A stretch of 64,000 nt of DNA from Rotaria macrura. Its lineage: Eukaryota > Rotifera > Eurotatoria > Philodinida > Philodinidae. The stretch covers positions 62,001-126,000 of the forward strand of contig OENT01000324.1 in NCBI GenBank assembly GCA_900239685.1, read 5' to 3'. How positions within the stretch are numbered: the first letter of the stretch is position 1; each line of letters begins with the position of its first letter. A program made the translations under genes and the position numbers. The notes under the pieces are model-generated. The model searched no databases, was not told the origin of the DNA, and worked only from the letters and a program-made list of their open reading frames with translations. Below, piece after piece: positions 1 to 11,438 of this stretch.

Positions 1-14
1 ATTGTTATTTTTAG

Positions 15-320
15 GTGGACATCGTGGTAATGATCAACAAGTTGCAACTCAAGAAGCAAATGGTCCAAATGCTCAACCATTATATCCAACACCAAACGAA
101 CGATATACTGCTGACCGTTGTAATTTATATCAAAAAGAGTTCATGAAATGTCTTGATCAAGCTAGTGGCGATTCATCACAGTGTCAAGGTTTTTGGGAAG
201 CATTAAAAGTAAATCATGCTTTTTTTTTCGAATACGTTTTTCAAATCGATTGTTTATTTTTCACTTTTAAAGGAATGTCAACGTTTTCAAGGCACCAATG
301 GTAAGCGATTGTGTAGATGA
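15..320 (+). CDS. CHCHD2: CHCHD2/CHCHD10-like twin-CX9C protein, 3' part
   Basis: Exons 15-208 and 273-320, continuing off the left edge. A likely acceptor (ttttag) ends at 14. The 64-bp intron 209-272 has GT..AG ends. Joined, the C-terminus carries two CX9C motifs: CNLYQKEFMKC and, across the splice junction, CQGFWEALKEC, followed by a short tail and TGA at 318-320. The spacing and the phenylalanine/leucine pattern match the C-terminal CHCH domain of CHCHD2/CHCHD10. That family is imported into the mitochondrial intermembrane space by disulfide relay and supports cristae organisation and respiratory function. The preceding Gln/Asn/Pro-rich stretch fits the family linker. Reading straight through the intron would lose the last cysteine, so the splice is well supported. 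CHCHD2 and CHCHD10 cannot be separated here because the N-terminus is outside the window. Confidence 0.8.
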
Positions 321-1902
321 TTTTATTTTTTCATTCCGTATTCTACTCTTTTCCGTTTTAACAGCACTCTAAACATCACAATCAAAATAGAATACGCTGA
401 GCAACTGACATTGTCCTTCCCTTTTACTATTCTATTTCCAACGTTGCATTCGATGGTATTCCGGTCGAAATCATGTTTTTTTTGTCTTTGTAATTTTTTT
501 CTCCTGATTAGTCCAATAAAATAGAAAAAAAAAACAACAAGAAACGAATTTTGAAACATGGATCGCATGAAATAAGAAATGCCGCCTTTTGGAACGATAT
601 TAACACATTGAATTCAAAGCAATCATTTAGTTCTTTCGTGTTTAAATGAATTTATGCTTGACTTTTTATAAACATCCAATTGGCGTGATTCGTACACAGT
701 GTGAAAATCGTTCATCAGAGAGTCATGTTTTCTTCATTCAATTTATTCAAAGTATATTGAATTCAAGTGAAAAACATTTGATGAGTAACATGAGTCCACT
801 TGTTGAGAGATGGGAACGAAACAAAAGTATTCAAAATGTTATTGATAGCTTCGACAAAAAGTTCACCTGTCTGTCACAATGGGAAACGATTTAGTTCGAT
901 GCGATTTTCAAATAAAGATGGTTTTGGGGTGCTATTCGTCTCAAGACTTGGATGATTTCAGTTGCATAGCAGTATAACAAGTCCATTCTATCACATAAGA
1001 AAATGTACTGGTTCGGAAAAAGTAACGAAGTTGCGCTTTTCTCATCGATGAAAGGCAGCAGCCAACTATCTTCTTTCACACTTCAAAGGATCTTTAAAAA
1101 ACTGGAAACAGATTTTCACAGAAAATTTCTATTCTAACTAATTTTTTTGACATACTATATTGTTTTGTTTAACTTTCAGACGATTAGACTTTTAGTCGTA
1201 TTACTATTGAAGAAATGTTCTTCTACAATTTCAGTAGAACACCTGCTGCTAAGTTAAGTCATACGGTATGTGCTTTTAAATATCCATTCAGATTCATTGT
1301 GAACATAAAATAGGTGTCTAGATTAGAATGAAAACATGTACGTCTACATCTGTCTTTTTGCTGCTGTTAGTCCTAAATTTCGAATGCTTATAAAGTTTGA
1401 CATAATTCTCTTTCTTTTCAAAATATTATCAAGATAAGCTTGTTTCGAAGATCTAACTCCGAGTTCATTTCTGTCGTTCAATAATTTTTATAATCAATTT
1501 TAGTGCTGAGCAAAACAAGATTTAGAGTGCTTGAAGTAATATTTGTTTGCTTCTTGCAACGTTATTTGTACTATCAAGATAAAAATATGAATAGAAACAA
1601 ATTTTTCGAATTTTATTCTAATAAAATCTATCTTCAGCTGTTGCCTTTGATTAACAAAGTTATTTCATACATGGCATCTATTCATATGATTAAGTCAGCA
1701 TCATGCTCGCGAAAAGAAAACAAATATCCGCTGTAGTTTAAAAAATCGGATTGTAACTTGCGCTAAAATCATTTCTTTTCTTCTCAAAAGTTCTGACCGA
1801 GTAAATCGTTCTAATTAGGCAATCAATTTCAAAAGTAAAAAAAACATCCTACTGTCTTAGTAGAAAACATTAAGACTCGAAGTCGTAGAAATTTGATTTT
1901 AG
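321..1902. other. Intergenic stretch with a possible first exon
   Basis: No recognisable gene. An ATG-led stretch at 1215-1265 (starting MFFYNFSRTPAAKLSH, mitochondrial-presequence-like) is followed by a good donor (gtatgt at 1266). It could be the first exon of the gene ending at 2744, but its phase fits only a weak acceptor at 1873-1874. An open frame at 646-894 (82 codons) has no recognised similarity. Confidence 0.3.
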
Positions 1903-2744
1903 AATTGGAATGTAATCTTAGAAAAATCGTCGGGACTTTTCGGCAGATTAGATCCACTCGAAATGACTCATTATTCATCTATAACTTTAATTATAAGTCC
2001 AAGCGCGAGATTAACAATCGTTTATGCTTTTCTATGGATGATTTCGATTGTTATCTTTCAAAAGTTATACATCTCTGTATTGAGTCAAGTATATTTCTAA
2101 ATCAATTACATAAATTTGAACATGAACTATCAAATTTATATTCAATATGTCATAAGCCATCAGTAAAATTCTTTTCCATACTTGATCATTTCACAATAAT
2201 AAACAAAGATTTAAATTTATACTACGAAGATTATTTTTTTCAAATTTATTCAAATATTTTAAATGAACTTGCACACAAACATTTAACTATAGATGATTGC
2301 AATAAAATAGATTATAATTTTCAAGAAGAATTATATGATCTAAATCATTTTTTGAATCAGCATAACAAGTATTATCAAAATACTTTTCATTATTTACATC
2401 AATTAACTGTAACTTGTTCATTATGCATACAATATTCGCGTTCATGTACTAATTTAGAATTCATGAATCGGTTTATTTATATACGCCATGATTTAGTCAC
2501 GAATCTTAAGGCACTAAACAGTAAACTTAAATTTCTATTAATTCAAATAAATTTTAATTTCGAGAAACGAAAGCAATATTCATTACATTATAATAACAAT
2601 CAATATGCAAAAGAAAAATTCAACTTTTCGAATCTCTTTCGAACTATTGTTCTATGGTTGACCACGATAGTTTTAATCGGGTATTATTTCAAATGGTCGA
2701 TCATAGTACATGAACATAAACCAAGAAATGGTTGGTCAATATGA
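1903..2744 (+). CDS. Unrecognised protein with C-terminal membrane anchor
   Basis: A long open frame of about 280 codons, exceptional for such AT-rich DNA. I chose a start just after a likely acceptor (ttttag, 1897-1902). The first in-frame ATG is at 2034, so the true start is either there or in an upstream exon, for example 1215-1265. The protein is rich in Asn, Tyr, Phe and Leu with scattered Cys and His, and looks mostly helical. It ends with one hydrophobic segment (IVLWLTTIVLIGYYF) about 20 residues from the C-terminus, so it may be tail-anchored. No signal peptide or catalytic motif is visible. The cyclophilin gene starts 166 bp downstream on the same strand. I do not recognise the family. 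Confidence 0.5.
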
Positions 2745-2910
2745 TTTTTACCTTGATGATGTTGCCCTTGTGATGACGTGGCACAGAGGACACGTACAAA
2801 AACTTGTCACAGCTGGTCATAGATCGTCTAGTTTGAATTGCAAATATGGACAAAAAAGCGACGTATATATTCACATTCCGAATCAAGCAGAATCACACTG
2901 AGTTTTCATC

Positions 2911-3802
2911 ATGATGATCCAATATTTGGTTTGTATAACTATTATTTCTGTATTCTCAGCGAAGGGAGCCGTCAGTGATACACCTGATTCAAGTGTTCCA
3001 ACACAATACACAATAACACATGAAGCTGTTTTTGATATTGTTATTAAAGAGAATATTTATTCAAGTGAAATCTTATCACAAGGACGTATAGTTATTGGAC
3101 TTTTTGGTAATATAGTACCAATGACAGTTTTAAATTTTGTTACAATTACAAATGGTATTGTTCGACAGAATGTAAGACAAAGATTGACTATGAATTAAAC
3201 ATATATATCTTATATGGACTTGCGTCTGGTTTTGTCTAGGTGAATCTCACATACAATGGTGTAGCATTTCATCGTATTGTAAAAGATTTCTGTATTCAAA
3301 CGGGTGATTTTATTAATCGTGATGGAACAGCAAGTGAGCGTAGAGATTTTAAAATAGTGAAAAAAAAATGAGAGAAGAAATTTCATTTACTAGGTGTAAG
3401 CATCTATGGGCCAAAGTTTGTCGATGAAAATTTTCGTCTTAGCCATAAATCAGCTGGGTGGGTTTCAATGGCTAAGTAAGTATAACCGAAAGGAAAATAA
3501 TACAAAGTTCTATTGTTTTTAAATTTTCATTTGACTTTTCAAGTTACGGAAAAGATACAAATGGTTCTCAATGGTTTGTTACGTTAGTTCCTGCTCGTTG
3601 GCTTGATGGACATCATGTAGTGTTTGGTCGTGTTCTTCAAGGCATTGATTTTATTCGTCAAATCGGAGAAGTTGAAACATTTCCTGACACATCATTACCG
3701 ACAAAATACATTGGTATTATCAATGGTTCTGCCAAAGAAGTTGCACGATATGATCTTGCTTTGGAAGATCTTACTTCAGCTGAAGACATTATTGTTGCTT
3801 AG
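2911..3802 (+). CDS. Secreted cyclophilin-type peptidyl-prolyl isomerase
   Basis: Four exons: 2911-3171, 3240-3333, 3394-3475 and 3544-3802, with introns of 68, 60 and 68 bp, encoding 231 residues. Cyclophilins isomerise X-Pro bonds. Residues 1-19 form a signal peptide, so the protein enters the secretory pathway, as cyclophilin B does. The domain begins at GRIVIGLFG. Active-site features are present: FHR (catalytic Arg), [15 protein letters not shown], and [12 protein letters not shown] with the cyclosporin-contact Trp and the His. Differences from cyclophilin A/B include Met to Cys after the active-site Phe, and Trp replacing the first Phe after NGSQ. The segment between the first strand and FHR is shorter than in PPIB. 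The C-terminus (EDIIVA) lacks a KDEL-like signal, so secretion is more likely than ER retention. The exact orthologue is uncertain. Confidence 0.9.
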
Positions 3803-3843
3803 TTTTAATTATATGAGGCTTTTGCTTTTTTTCTCAATTCTTC

Positions 3844-3849
3844 AATAAA
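3844..3849 (+). promoter_or_regulatory. Polyadenylation signal of the cyclophilin gene
   Basis: AATAAA lies 41 bases after the cyclophilin TAG, within normal distance for 3'-end formation. Sequence match only. Confidence 0.5.
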
Positions 3850-4737
3850 TATCATAATCTGATTACATTTAATATTGAAAGACGATTGTAAAACAATCCA
3901 TTTTCCTTGACATGCATTAATCTTATTGTTGTACATTAGACTGGACTAGTAAGTTGTCTGCATGTATCACAGTATTACTATGTAAAACTATCGATTGCAT
4001 GAGATCCTATTGGTTTTTATATATGAATGGATTATTAACAAAGAAAAATATCATCTTATATCAATGTGAATGATTTTTAGACGAACGTATATGTAATTAC
4101 AACATTGAGAAGTTGGAGGTGAAATCGTTCATATATATACATACAAATTCATGGGTAGAATGAATTCTACGTGCTTATAAAAGTCATAAAACGGTACGCT
4201 GAACGTATCTTGTGTTATTTATAAATACCCTTCAGAAAATATACAAAAAAAAACATGAAAGTATTAACACTGTCAAATGAAGTTCGTATTTTCTTTTTCT
4301 TTACTGGAGTAGTTCTCGCCATTTCAAATGATATAATTCAAATGATAGCAATAATAAGATCTTGAACTGTTTCATGAAGTGTATATAAACAAACATAGGA
4401 CATTATAGAATGTTTCTTTGAGATTCTAGATAAATTAGAGTAATGAATACAATCGTATGAAAACAAAAATTTACGCGTTCAAGAACAATAGTCATTGTGT
4501 CAGTGACTGTTTATATTCATTGATATTGATCTATGAGTACCCGATGCATGAGTTTTCTCAATACATGCTTTGTTGTTAACTGAATAATGCTCCATAGATA
4601 GAATTCTTAATGCAGAGTTAATCTACTGAATTGTAATCACACAGAAAAAAACAATCATCTCATGAATTACACTGTCTAGATTCAGAACGACTGATAATTA
4701 ATTTACTGGTGCGCTATTAAAGGTAATTGTTTCTTTT
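3850..4737. other. Intergenic, nothing recognised
   Basis: AT-rich DNA without a convincing open frame or repeat, between the cyclophilin gene and the hAT element. Confidence 0.5.
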
Positions 4738-4745
4738 AGTATATC
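4738..4745. repeat. Target-site duplication, left copy
   Basis: AGTATATC, identical to 7273-7280 and directly abutting the terminal TAGGGATGTGCA. Eight-base duplications are characteristic of hAT transposons. Confidence 0.85.
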
Positions 4746-7272
4746 TAGGGATGTGCAGTTTCAGCTTACTGACAGTTGGTTCTACCACACAGCAGCCACT
4801 GACACTGATACTCAATTGCACTGAAAATTACTGATACACTGCCGCTCATTGTGCAGCAGTGCTTCACTGAGCACTGATAACACTGATATCGGTGCAGTGA
4901 TGCACTGACACGTCAATTCTGTGAGCATATAGGCATACTGTATTTTATTTATTGTCCTTGACAAAAAGAGTAGAGTTAGTTGATCGCCGTTTCGTAAAAG
5001 TATTGTCAATATAGTCCATCTATAATGTTAAAAGTAGAGACTGCTTCACTTACAAACTCCATTGCCAGTTCTCATCTGAATATATAAATATTGTTGTTAA
5101 TCTCGAGCTCTTCTATTAAACGTCATTCTCATTTCGGTCTTCTCATGCATTATGGATACTTGGTTTTCGCGAAGGTTACACAAGAAATGCAAGGTACTCG
5201 TTAATCAAAAAGTGATAAAATTCCAAATTCTTTTAATACTTTCATCGAGAAGTGTAGTGAAAAACCGTAGCTCATCTCCTAGTTTTGACCGAAATCACCT
5301 GCAGATTCATCAATAAGGTGTGTGAAATTACAGACTAAACATCCCAAAAACATTTTAGTCCATTAGTATCTCCTTTAAAATTTTTGTATGACTTTCATTT
5401 TTTCCTCGAATTCTCCCCCTACTTCACAAAACAGATGAACGGAAAAATGAACTTTGTAAAAGCTCCATTTCGACAATGGAAAAGGAGTTCCAGATTTGAA
5501 AAATACCATTTTAATACAAAATTTCGAGATTTGTTTTCATTTAAATTGCTGTTTTGATGAAGTTCGTTTTCTCATGTATCCCGGAGCAGAACCACAGATT
5601 AAATATAAAGACAAAAACGAAATTCATAGGAACCATTCGACTCAGTTTTCTTGTGCTAATTCTAAATATCACATTCTCTTTAAGTCACACGTGGATTCTC
5701 GTGCGAGAAAATCGTCAATATTAGTCAAAATAGATGAAAATTCACTTGTGAGTATAGTAGCTACAGCGAAATGCTTCACTAGACAACGGATTTCAAGCTG
5801 AAAATAATGCCATCGAAAAGAGCAAATTACGTAACATATCTGGTATGGAAATCTCGCTGGTACATCAGTAGAAACGATAACGTAATAAGACTGAAAAAAT
5901 CATTATTTGCAACAAAACGACCCGATTGGGGTGCTATTCGACAATGATCGATAGAAAAAATTGGAAATTCTAGGAAGTTCTTATAGTTTCTGAGAGACGA
6001 AGAAATTCTCCATCAAGTGAATCTATTCTTGACGGATCTAAATTGAAATAAATTTGTTGGGCGGTCAGGTCAAAAACTAGTTTTTAACGCTTTCAGAAAG
6101 TACTTCAGAGCTTAGTTGTTATCTGAGTAGTTTTGAAAACATACCTCGTGTTTGCAATGAACATACCGATTTCTATTGCAGGAAAAGGACTTGAAACAGA
6201 AAGCTGACAGAAAAATGTTTTCAATACATGAGAAAGATCCCCTATCTGAAAAGTTAACCTGTGATGAAATTCCATAATAAATTTGTGAAAAAACGTCAGG
6301 ATTCAATGCTGGTTCTCAGATTAATAAAATTAAGTTCAGATTTGTAGGACGTCACATTACTAGTTTGACATAGACCCTTTTACTTTTCTCGTTACCCGGT
6401 AATTTAACTGACCGGCAAGCATGACTTCCTTCCCCTAGCCTCGACATGAAAATTAATAACATCGATTGGGTATCATGGATACTTTTTGATGAGAAGCTCT
6501 TTCAAATATACTTGGCTGCCCATGATTACTTGTGATTGAAATCAGCTTTGTCTCCATTTTATCTCGCTTTTATTTTGTACAGGAATAGATGTGACTTCAC
6601 GAATAAATAAACCTTTCACCGAAAATAAGAGGAGTTTAGATCTAACGAAGCAGGAATAAAAAAGAATTGAGTACTTTCTGCTGTCAGTTTTAACTGCCTA
6701 ATATGATTCATCCAACGAAAAGATGGGAAAAGTATGCTTAAAATTAGATTTCACCTTTCTGTTCAGGGAATCAAAATTAAATGTGAATAATGAATTAGTA
6801 AACCGTTGTATGCTGAGAAAGCGTAAAAAAGTGAAAACAGAACAACAATTAGAAAACATTGCGACAATTCCATCGAGATACTAAAAGAATATTGCTTTAT
6901 TCGCTAACTGAATTTCATGATGCATAAAATCAAGTATAATAAGTGAAACTATTAAGATGAAATGCTTTCACCAAACCGAAACTTTGTGTGCATTCACATT
7001 TTCCAATGAAGGGATTTTTTAATACTCGATATATAAATTCTATTCAATGAAGATTTGCATCCGTGTTTCAGTGTTTCACTGATGCTGAAATCAGTGGAGC
7101 CAGTGCTCAGTGAAACATGTTCCACAGCGAGTGGCAATGTATCAGTGGTTTTCAATGCAGTTTAATATCAGTGCCAGTGGTATCGGTGCAATGGGACGCC
7201 GTGGTCATTGGTCAGTGTGTGGTAAAAACAGTGTGAGTATTTCAGTATTTACATTGAAAATGCACATCCCTA
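4746..7272. mobile_element. Non-autonomous hAT-type DNA transposon, 2.5 kb
   Basis: The left end TAGGGATGTGCA is exactly inverted at the right end (TGCACATCCCTA). Weaker matching continues inward (GTTTCAG against TTTTCAA). Both ends are flanked by a perfect 8-bp duplication, AGTATATC. Inside each terminus are dense subterminal copies of a CACTGA/TCAGTG word (about 4760-4915 and 7065-7250), the kind of short repeat hAT transposases bind. The interior is AT-rich and holds no recognisable transposase; the longest open frame (5496-5801, 101 codons) resembles nothing I know. I infer a deletion derivative mobilised by a transposase elsewhere in the genome. The perfect duplication suggests fairly recent insertion. 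Confidence 0.88.
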
Positions 7273-7280
7273 AGTATATC
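7273..7280. repeat. Target-site duplication, right copy
   Basis: AGTATATC, matching 4738-4745 exactly. Confidence 0.85.
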
Positions 7281-8711
7281 TTGAACAAAAATATATTTCT
7301 ACAACAATACATTGCTGTTTCCAAATGATCCACTGTGGGTCTGGGACGGATACATTCGTAAAAATCAATTTAGTACATCAATGAGGAGTTACATGATGTT
7401 CAGCGGTGTTATACAGAAAAATCATAATGACAAGTTGCTTTTTGAAAACAGCTAATGATCAAACATAATTATTTTAGTTCTATTATATGTTGATTGTTAT
7501 TGTCAACAAGAACTGTAGAGATATTACACTTAATTCTCTAGGCCCAAGCATACCTGCGTAAACTTGTGTATGCTTATGCGCATCTCTTTCGTTGTACTAC
7601 TTTTTGGTTGAATTATACGTTTCATAGTTTTATCTATAAGTTTGAATTGTGTCGTGTTGATAATAGTCGTTAAAGATACCATGTTCTTTCTGTTGAGTAT
7701 CTTGCGAAGCATAATCTAAAAACAATTTAGAACTACAAAGATGGAAGTTTGTATTGTACAAAGACATTGTTCCAGGCCTGTTTCACTGTCACAGATAATA
7801 GAGGATAATGATATCGAGATAATAGTTTACTTCAGTGCTTTTCTTTGACATTCCGTACAATTAGATTGCAGTTAATACCTCGTAACATCCTCGACATCCA
7901 CTAACCGTAGGAAGTAATCCGTAGTTCAAAGGATATGAAGATTCATTTCCTCTTTTAGAATGCCATCCGTTTCATTTTGTTCCCTATTTTGATCTCATGA
8001 ACACCACACTAAAAGCTTTTTTACGAAACTACGTGGCGAATAGTAGGACGCATGGCTCATGTTATTCTTTTTTCTGACAATGATTTCGCTTTATGTACAA
8101 GAATTTCATCTGCTTTAGCCTGCATTTGTTTCTTTCTCGATCATGTCAACATCTGTACTTGGTTATTGTATAAAATAGAATGAAATAATGTTTTCTTAAA
8201 GAAGTTGAATAGATTAATATAAATTATGAATCATGATCGGTATAACAATATTATTACAATCAGATACTTCCATAATCATGATAAACACTTTTAATCAAGA
8301 TATCAATAGAATAATTAGACACGGCATGTCTTTTATTTAAATTAATTTTAAATAGAATGATACAATAAAGATGTTTCGTACAGGATGATCATAAGTATTG
8401 TTGCATGGCTCGTTGAAAAGACAGTGATACTTGAAATTGTAGTGATCATACAAGGATAATAATCTTCAATATTCATTATGAAGAATGAAACGGTTTGAAA
8501 TTTGTACAAAGAGACATAATTGAATATATTGATCTCTAATGATTTTCCAATTGCACAAATTTGTTCGAATAAAAATACGATCTGTTTCAATAACTTTGTT
8601 GCCTTTTGACTCTTGATCAAGAATCTTTTTATCACTTTTGGCATTGATGAGTTATTTTCTTGAGCATAAATAAGAAAGATAAAATTTACTTTTAAGTAGA
8701 ATTGTATGGAT
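7281..8711. other. Intergenic, nothing recognised
   Basis: AT-rich sequence between two hAT elements. The minus-strand open frame 8348-8728 (126 codons) runs into the end of the next transposon and has no recognised family, so it is not called. Confidence 0.5.
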
Positions 8712-8719
8712 CCTACCTC

Positions 8720-10010
8720 TAGCGGCATAACCAGTTGTTCGGGCTTGATATGGGCTCAGCCCCGGAAAATTTTTGAAGATCAACTGAAAACGGTATCAAT
8801 GTGTTCTACCTCTCTGAGTAGATCTTGTAATTATGAATAGGAATTTGACGACAATGTGTGTGCAATATGACGAATACTAATAATTAGTTCAGTATGAACA
8901 CGAAATAATAACAGTACTCTGTTGAAAAAATTAGACAAAAATTTAAGTAAGAATTGATCATAAAATATAATTGAAAATCAATAACAACTGCAATCCTGTA
9001 ATCGATTAGGACCCAATCATAACCAAAAATATGCTAACTAGATCTACTACTATTCTTTTTAATTGCACTTATAACCATTTTAAAAAATACTTCTAATCAG
9101 TTTTAACTATAATCAATCAGAAGAATCAATAAAATTTTTATTTTAAAAATTTATTTTTTATTTTGATGAACTTCAAATACATTAATGATCGATTTCAGTA
9201 TAAACCTTTACCTAATTTTATTGTATGAGCAGTAAATTAGCTGAAAGAATATATAAAGTCCCATCAATAAATGGCACATGAATAGTATCGCTATGGTATA
9301 TTATTAAGCATGATTATTTTCAGTCAAAACAGAATGTGCCCACTTTTCATGCCCCACCTATCAAGTGAACTACACAGTATTTTTTTAAAGTATGTTTATT
9401 GCTACAATAATGAAGTTTTCTAGTGAAGATCGAGAAAACCATGCGAGTCAAGTGGCTTGTCTATTTTACGAAGTCGGTCTGAATCGTATGAGATATTGAC
9501 CTGGTCTACAACAAGCTCAAAAATCATTGCTTACGCTTGTTTCAGAAAGGCTCGATAGCCTGTTAAGACCAGTGGTATGCTATTGTTTTACAGCCTCTTC
9601 GTTAGATGCAATTAAATGTTTAAATGAAATAACGAAAAGAGAAGCAACAATGAAAAGTGAAAGTAGGTATGTTTATACAAGACAACTGCTGTGTCTATTT
9701 TATATGAAATCGGTCGGAATACCATCCACAAGTAGACTACGCCTCTCCCACTATTGCACTTATGAAATTTTCATCGTGAAACTTTCATGATTGAACTGAT
9801 AGATGGTGATCAATAACTCACATTGTTTATAGACAATACGAATAACACAGACTTTTTTCTTGTTCTTTTCTCGTGACTATTGTTGATCGAGAACCACACT
9901 TAAATCATGTTTTCTCGAAAACATTACAGCACCATTAAATAATAATCAAAACAAAACTATTTCTGGGATGAGCTGATCCCATCCCAGCCTACCTCGTGGT
10001 TACGCCACTA
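8720..10010. mobile_element. Degenerate hAT-type element, CAGTGGCGTAACCA-like ends
   Basis: The left end reads TAGCGGCATAACCA and the reverse complement of the right end reads TAGTGGCGTAACCA. Both continue into related GGGCT..ATGGG..CAGC stretches. The CAGTGGCGTAAC-type terminus is widespread among invertebrate hAT-like elements (family knowledge). The flanks CCTACCTC (8712-8719) and CTTACCTC (10011-10018) form an 8-bp duplication with one mismatch. The element is 1291 bp. A coding-like stretch at about 9430-9790 contains two related segments (LACLFYEVG and LLCLFYMKSVG) but has stops. No transposase motif is recognised. The divergence of ends and duplication implies an older insertion than the one at 4746-7272. 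Confidence 0.75.
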
Positions 10011-10457
10011 CTTACCTCTAAATTTTCGAACGATTCAATACAGTGGAACATATCATTGATCATATAACGAAAATAGTAGAATCAAAGATCTTGTATGTAC
10101 TCAGAACCAATGATAGAAGTAAATTGTTTTTTCCTGGAATATAATGATAAATGGGGATCGAATAGATCATTTTTATTATTATTTATTTCTTGAACGTAAC
10201 TGTTGCGATCGGTACGGATTCTAGTTCAATTCGGACTTCAAAATGGTCTATGAAATTGAGCTGTAGACTACTATTGGATACATATTCTTTAATGCATTGT
10301 ATAGATTATCTTGCTTTGAATATTTCATATTCGGAATTGAATATATTTTATTTCATCGTTTTTATAATTAAGTGAAAACAACAATTAATTATCAATAGAC
10401 CATTTTTCTTTTTCTTCGAATAAATGCAGTAAAGTAAGATATTCATTTTTCATGAGT
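10011..10457. other. Short intergenic region
   Basis: Right target-site copy (10011-10018), then AT-rich DNA downstream of the minus-strand GPCR. No gene recognised. Confidence 0.5.
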
Positions 10458-11438
10458 TTATTGAGGTATGACTGTTGGGTTCCGTTGTGATCGTCGTAAC
10501 ACCAATAAATTTCTCCATCGTATTTTCTTTCGTAGTTTAGCTGTAAAACCGAAACACACGAAGGGATAAAGCAATATCACAAAATAACATAAAAAATCAA
10601 AGTAATGTTGAGCATCCACGCCAATGTTTTCTGGTAGTCCGCAAAGATGAGCTAATACTAAAGTGTTCAATGGAATGTTGGGAATAAGATATAGAACAGA
10701 ACTGAAAATTAATTGCATTGCCATTTTACGTTCTTTACGCCATTGTCGAGGTTGACGAACACGTCGTTTTTTTAAATGAACATGAATTAGAATAGTGGCA
10801 CTAGAAATACTTATGATAAATGTCGGTGCAATACTATTAACAATAGTATCCCATACACCAAGAAACATATCATTCAGATAACATGGGAAATCATTGCAAA
10901 CAGGTAGTGTATAATCATACGTGTTGGTGCATGATGAAAAGAAGATGACGTAAAAATAGAAAATCAATACATAGACAAGCAATATCATTAGAGGTAAATA
11001 ATGAAATAGCAAACGCTTCCTCCTGTTGACGAACAAGGGATCATGAAATATTAATAAATAACGATGAACTGAACCCCATGCCATAATTATTGTAAATCCA
11101 TTGTAAAGACCTAAGTCCATCAACCACCATATGAGACAAGTAAAAGGTAAGGATGGTAGTACACAATCTTTAAGGAAAAAATTGAGATGTAAAGGGATAT
11201 CGAATAGTTCTATTATTAATGCCACGATGAGTAAAACAGCCGTGACATGATTGACTAAACGGCGTCGCAAATTTTTATCGATGAATATATGTAGGAGTAA
11301 GAAAATCGAACAAATAATCGATGGTATATCCAATAGTAATAGAATCCAAAAACGAATTGGACGAGTTATAGGTACGTCGGATTCGTGAAATCCATCGTTA
11401 TCGTCATATTTGATTTTAAGATTATTGTAGCTAGACAT
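10458..11438 (-). CDS. Orphan seven-transmembrane receptor (rhodopsin-like)
   Basis: A single open frame of 326 codons with an ATG start. Seven hydrophobic segments lie at roughly residues 30-52, 62-85, 103-125, 145-166, 192-217, 238-262 and 280-302, giving an extracellular N-terminus and a short basic cytoplasmic tail. The end of TM3 reads VHRYLLIF in place of the E/DRY motif, with the Arg kept. TM7 has LLYPFVCFG in place of NPxxY. A Cys before TM3 (KDCVLP) can pair with one of the three cysteines in extracellular loop 2. Loop 3 is very basic (KKRRVRQPRQWRKERK), as expected for G-protein contact. The architecture resembles the large divergent orphan GPCR families of bdelloid rotifers; the ligand cannot be told. 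On the transcribed strand, CAATAAAC places an AATAAA over the TAA stop. Confidence 0.75.
   Translation of the reverse strand: MSSYNNLKIKYDDNDGFHESDVPITRPIRFWILLLLDIPSIICSIFLLLHIFIDKNLRRRLVNHVTAVLLIVALIIELFDIPLHLNFFLKDCVLPSLPFTCLIWWLMDLGLYNGFTIIMAWGSVHRYLLIFHDPLFVNRRKRLLFHYLPLMILLVYVLIFYFYVIFFSSCTNTYDYTLPVCNDFPCYLNDMFLGVWDTIVNSIAPTFIISISSATILIHVHLKKRRVRQPRQWRKERKMAMQLIFSSVLYLIPNIPLNTLVLAHLCGLPENIGVDAQHYFDFLCYFVILLYPFVCFGFTAKLRKKIRWRNLLVLRRSQRNPTVIPQ

Noticed and set aside
2710-2901. 63-codon plus-strand frame overlapping the end of the anchored-protein gene
   Set aside because: Overlaps a longer coding frame and continues only into the gap before the cyclophilin start; a shadow frame.
8348-8728. 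126-codon minus-strand frame
   Set aside because: Its N-terminus lies across the end of the hAT element and the composition is low-complexity; no family.
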